The notes beneath the pieces were generated by a model that did no database searches, was not told where the DNA came from, and saw only the letters and a list, made by a program, of their open reading frames with translations. A DNA stretch of 64,000 nt from [Eubacterium] siraeum. Lineage in GTDB: Bacteria > Bacillota > Clostridia > Oscillospirales > Ruminococcaceae. Shown in pieces: positions 62,405-64,000 of this stretch. Each line of letters opens with the position of its first letter. Position 1 is the first letter of the stretch. The position numbers were made by a program, and so were the translations under genes. Where the stretch lies: assembly GCA_025150425.1 (NCBI GenBank), contig CP102281.1:1922001-1986000 (forward strand). Direction: 5' to 3'.

Positions 62405-62520
62405 ATCTCTTATATGCAACAGCGAGATGCGGAAAACGTACCGCCACCTTTCAGTGTTCGTCCTGAGGACAACTCCCCGTCCCTCAGGCACTTTACGCAC
62501 GTTAACCTACTCTGTCGGCC
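62405..62520 (-). promoter_or_regulatory. Tetrahydrofolate (THF) riboswitch
   Basis: On the minus strand the leader of folT contains AGAGTAGG, GCGTAAAGTGCC, CGGGGAGTTG, GAACACTGAAAGGTGGCGGTA (as GAACACTGAAAGG and TGGCGGTA) and CCGCATCTCGCTGTTGCATA, the conserved blocks of the THF riboswitch in order. It would lower folate uptake when THF is high, probably by masking the GAGGAGG at 62348-62354. Confidence 0.88.
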
Positions 62521-62584
62521 GCACCGTTAAAATTTCGGTGCAGTCTTTTTATATAACGGAAAACCGTTATAAACGTTTTTAAAA

Positions 62585-63544
62585 TCAGAAGCTGATCTCA
62601 TTAGCGATCTTGTACAGATCGTGAGGGAATTCCTTCTTCATCTTGAGTGCTTCCTGAATGTCATAGTCTACAACTTCGTTATGCTGAAGGCCTACAACAC
62701 GGTTGCCGATGCCCTTTGAAAGAAGATCAACGGCATAATAACCGAGCTGGCTTGCTGCTACTCTGTCCTGAACTGTGGGGCTGCCGCCTCTCTGAACGTG
62801 ACCGAGAATTGTAGCACGGCTCTCAACGCCTGTTGCCTGTTCGATTTCCTTAGCGAGCTGTTCGCTTCCGCCGATACCTTCTGCAACAATAACGATGAAG
62901 TGGTGCTTGCCGCTCTTCTGTCCTTCGATTATCTTTGAGATAACATCGTTTACAGTGAATGGCTCTTCCTTAGTAATAATGTATGTCGCACCGCAGGCGA
63001 TACCTGCATTGAGAGCTATGTAGCCTGCATTTCTGCCCATAACCTCAACTACGGAGCATCTGTCGTGTGACTGTGCTGTATCACGCAGTTTGTCAACCAT
63101 TTCAACAACTGTGTTCATAGCTGTATCATAACCGATGGTGTATTCGGTCATAGAAATATCGTTATCTATAGTGCCGGGAACACCGATACTCAGGATGCCT
63201 CTTGCAGAAAGGTCAGCCGCACCTCTGAACGAGCCGTCGCCGCCGACAACTACAAGACCCTCGATACCCTGTTCTTCACAAGTCTTCTTAGCCTTCTGAA
63301 GACCTTCTTCATATCTGAACTCTGCACATCTTGCTGTGTAAAGCATTGTGCCGCCTCTCTGAATTATATCAGATACGCTTCTTGCATCAAGAGGAACAAT
63401 GTCGCCGTTGATAAGTCCGTTATATCCTCTGCGGACACCTACGACTTCCATTCCCTTTGCAATAGCAGCTCTTGTTACCGCACGGATAACGGCATTCATG
63501 CCCGGTGCGTCGCCGCCGCTTGTTAAAACGCCAATCTTTTTCAT
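62585..63544 (-). CDS. pfkA: ATP-dependent 6-phosphofructokinase
   Basis: 319 residues from the ATG at 63544 (MKKIGVLTSGGDAPGMNAVI), with GGDGSFRGA near 102, GTIDNDI near 125 (catalytic Asp) and EVMGRNAGYIAL near 167. The Gly after GGDG motifs indicates the ATP-using type. It catalyses the committing step of glycolysis. An ATG four codons earlier sits immediately after GGAAGG and is less likely. It follows dnaE, a common order in Clostridia. Confidence 0.95.
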   Translation of the reverse strand: MKKIGVLTSGGDAPGMNAVIRAVTRAAIAKGMEVVGVRRGYNGLINGDIVPLDARSVSDIIQRGGTMLYTARCAEFRYEEGLQKAKKTCEEQGIEGLVVVGGDGSFRGAADLSARGILSIGVPGTIDNDISMTEYTIGYDTAMNTVVEMVDKLRDTAQSHDRCSVVEVMGRNAGYIALNAGIACGATYIITKEEPFTVNDVISKIIEGQKSGKHHFIVIVAEGIGGSEQLAKEIEQATGVESRATILGHVQRGGSPTVQDRVAASQLGYYAVDLLSKGIGNRVVGLQHNEVVDYDIQEALKMKKEFPHDLYKIANEISF

Positions 63545-63651
63545 AATATCGTACATCCTTCCTTAGAGGTCACCCTCCGAGATTATTTTACACACACCTT
63601 AGTTTACTCCTAAAATGCAATTTAGTCAAGGGGTAATTTCATTTTTTCGAC

Positions 63652-64000
63652 TTATTTTATGATTATATTGTTTTTGCCGCAAATCCCGTTCAATTTTTGT
63701 ATAAAATCACTGTTCAAATCAACGGAAAGAGCGGGCGGCAAGGTTATAGTTTCCCTTGTATCCTCAAAGCATATCTTCGTAAGAGTGTTGCCTTTGTTTA
63801 CTTTAAGAAGTGCCTTTACAGCGGGAATATCGGCATCGTCACGGGAGGAAAACCTTATATACAGCACAGCCGCCTTATTCTGCCCTGTGTTTCGGCTTTC
63901 GTGCATTTTCCGCAGCTTAGCAAGATCAGGCTGTGTTATCGCATTTATCAGCAGCTTGGGGTCTCCCTCGTCCTCCGCAGATACCGTACCCTCGAAAGCG
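63652..64000 (-). CDS. dnaE: DNA polymerase III alpha subunit, C-terminal part
   Basis: The frame is open from the window edge to TAA at 63652-63654 (116 codons). It reads FEGTVSAEDEGDPKLLINAI, then AAVLYIRFSSRDDADIPAVK, ICFEDTRETITLP and LSVDLNSDFIQKLN, the OB-fold and C-terminal domain of DnaE. The polymerase active site is outside the window. The neighbouring pfkA supports the identification. Confidence 0.8.
   Translation of the reverse strand, partial: AFEGTVSAEDEGDPKLLINAITQPDLAKLRKMHESRNTGQNKAAVLYIRFSSRDDADIPAVKALLKVNKGNTLTKICFEDTRETITLPPALSVDLNSDFIQKLNGICGKNNIIIK

Noticed and set aside
62552-62571. Perfect palindrome TATAACGG-N4-CCGTTATA as the pfkA terminator
   Set aside because: It lacks a T-run in the pfkA direction; it could be a terminator of poor quality or an operator for folT, but nothing decides between them.

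Overview
The window looks like chromosomal DNA from a gut-type Clostridia (Oscillospiraceae/Ruminococcaceae, possibly near [Eubacterium] siraeum or Ruminococcus). Supporting this are moderate GC, strong AGGAGG ribosome binding sites, many TTGACA-17-TATAAT promoters, type III glutamine synthetase, rubrerythrin, a FeoA-FeoB fusion, an ECF folate transporter behind a tetrahydrofolate riboswitch, and BspA-type leucine-rich repeats. The species is an inference. No rRNA, tRNA or CRISPR array was seen.

Layout. 1-9.7 kb: K+/H+ antiporter (cut by the window), cytidylate-kinase-like protein, MATE exporter, HAD phosphatase, acylphosphatase, chemoreceptor, a 1.4-kb repeat-rich gap, and a GH26-like glycosidase under a cre-like operator. 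9.9-15.7 kb: prfB and a RumA-type rRNA methyltransferase whose C-terminus has been replaced, running straight into a decayed vanG-type cluster (vanU remnant, vanR, vanS, vanY, truncated vanW, no ligase). 15.8-23.1 kb: GNAT, rubrerythrin, an oxidoreductase whose first 254 bp are tandemly triplicated, a flavoprotein, TrmH-type methyltransferase, patatin and a second RumA-type gene. 23.1-33.4 kb: a mosaic accessory region ending in a second, diverged copy of the RumA 3' end. It holds an HKD/phospholipase-D-like protein, a vWA-MoxR pair, LRR proteins, a GH114 lipoprotein, a MATE pump, and several recombinase and IS remnants. 33.5-44.7 kb: envelope genes, including a DUF4353/DUF4956/VTC operon, an apparently inactive P-type ATPase paired with a DUF368 (PopT-type) lipid-carrier transporter containing an inserted beta domain, a CmpB-family protein and a GT2 glycosyltransferase. 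44.9-50.5 kb: glnN with a leader hairpin, then jag-yidC-yidD-rnpA-rpmH read on the minus strand. 50.6-57.4 kb: CE2-type esterase and two sigma/anti-sigma-like pairs flanking a second chemoreceptor. 57.4-64 kb: feoB with a Cys-rich partner, proC, folT with its riboswitch, pfkA and the 3' end of dnaE.

How the parts fit. Housekeeping blocks are separated by accessory DNA. Both RumA-type genes carry footprints of integration at the same His-Val-Glu codons near their 3' ends, and most mobile-element debris lies beside them. The most unusual points are the degenerate P-type ATPase/PopT pair, the decayed vanG cluster fused to RumA, the 254-bp triplication of an N-terminal Rossmann segment, the HKD/vWA-MoxR/LRR island, and the feo promoter bracketed by two palindromes and separated from feoB by a repeat element.
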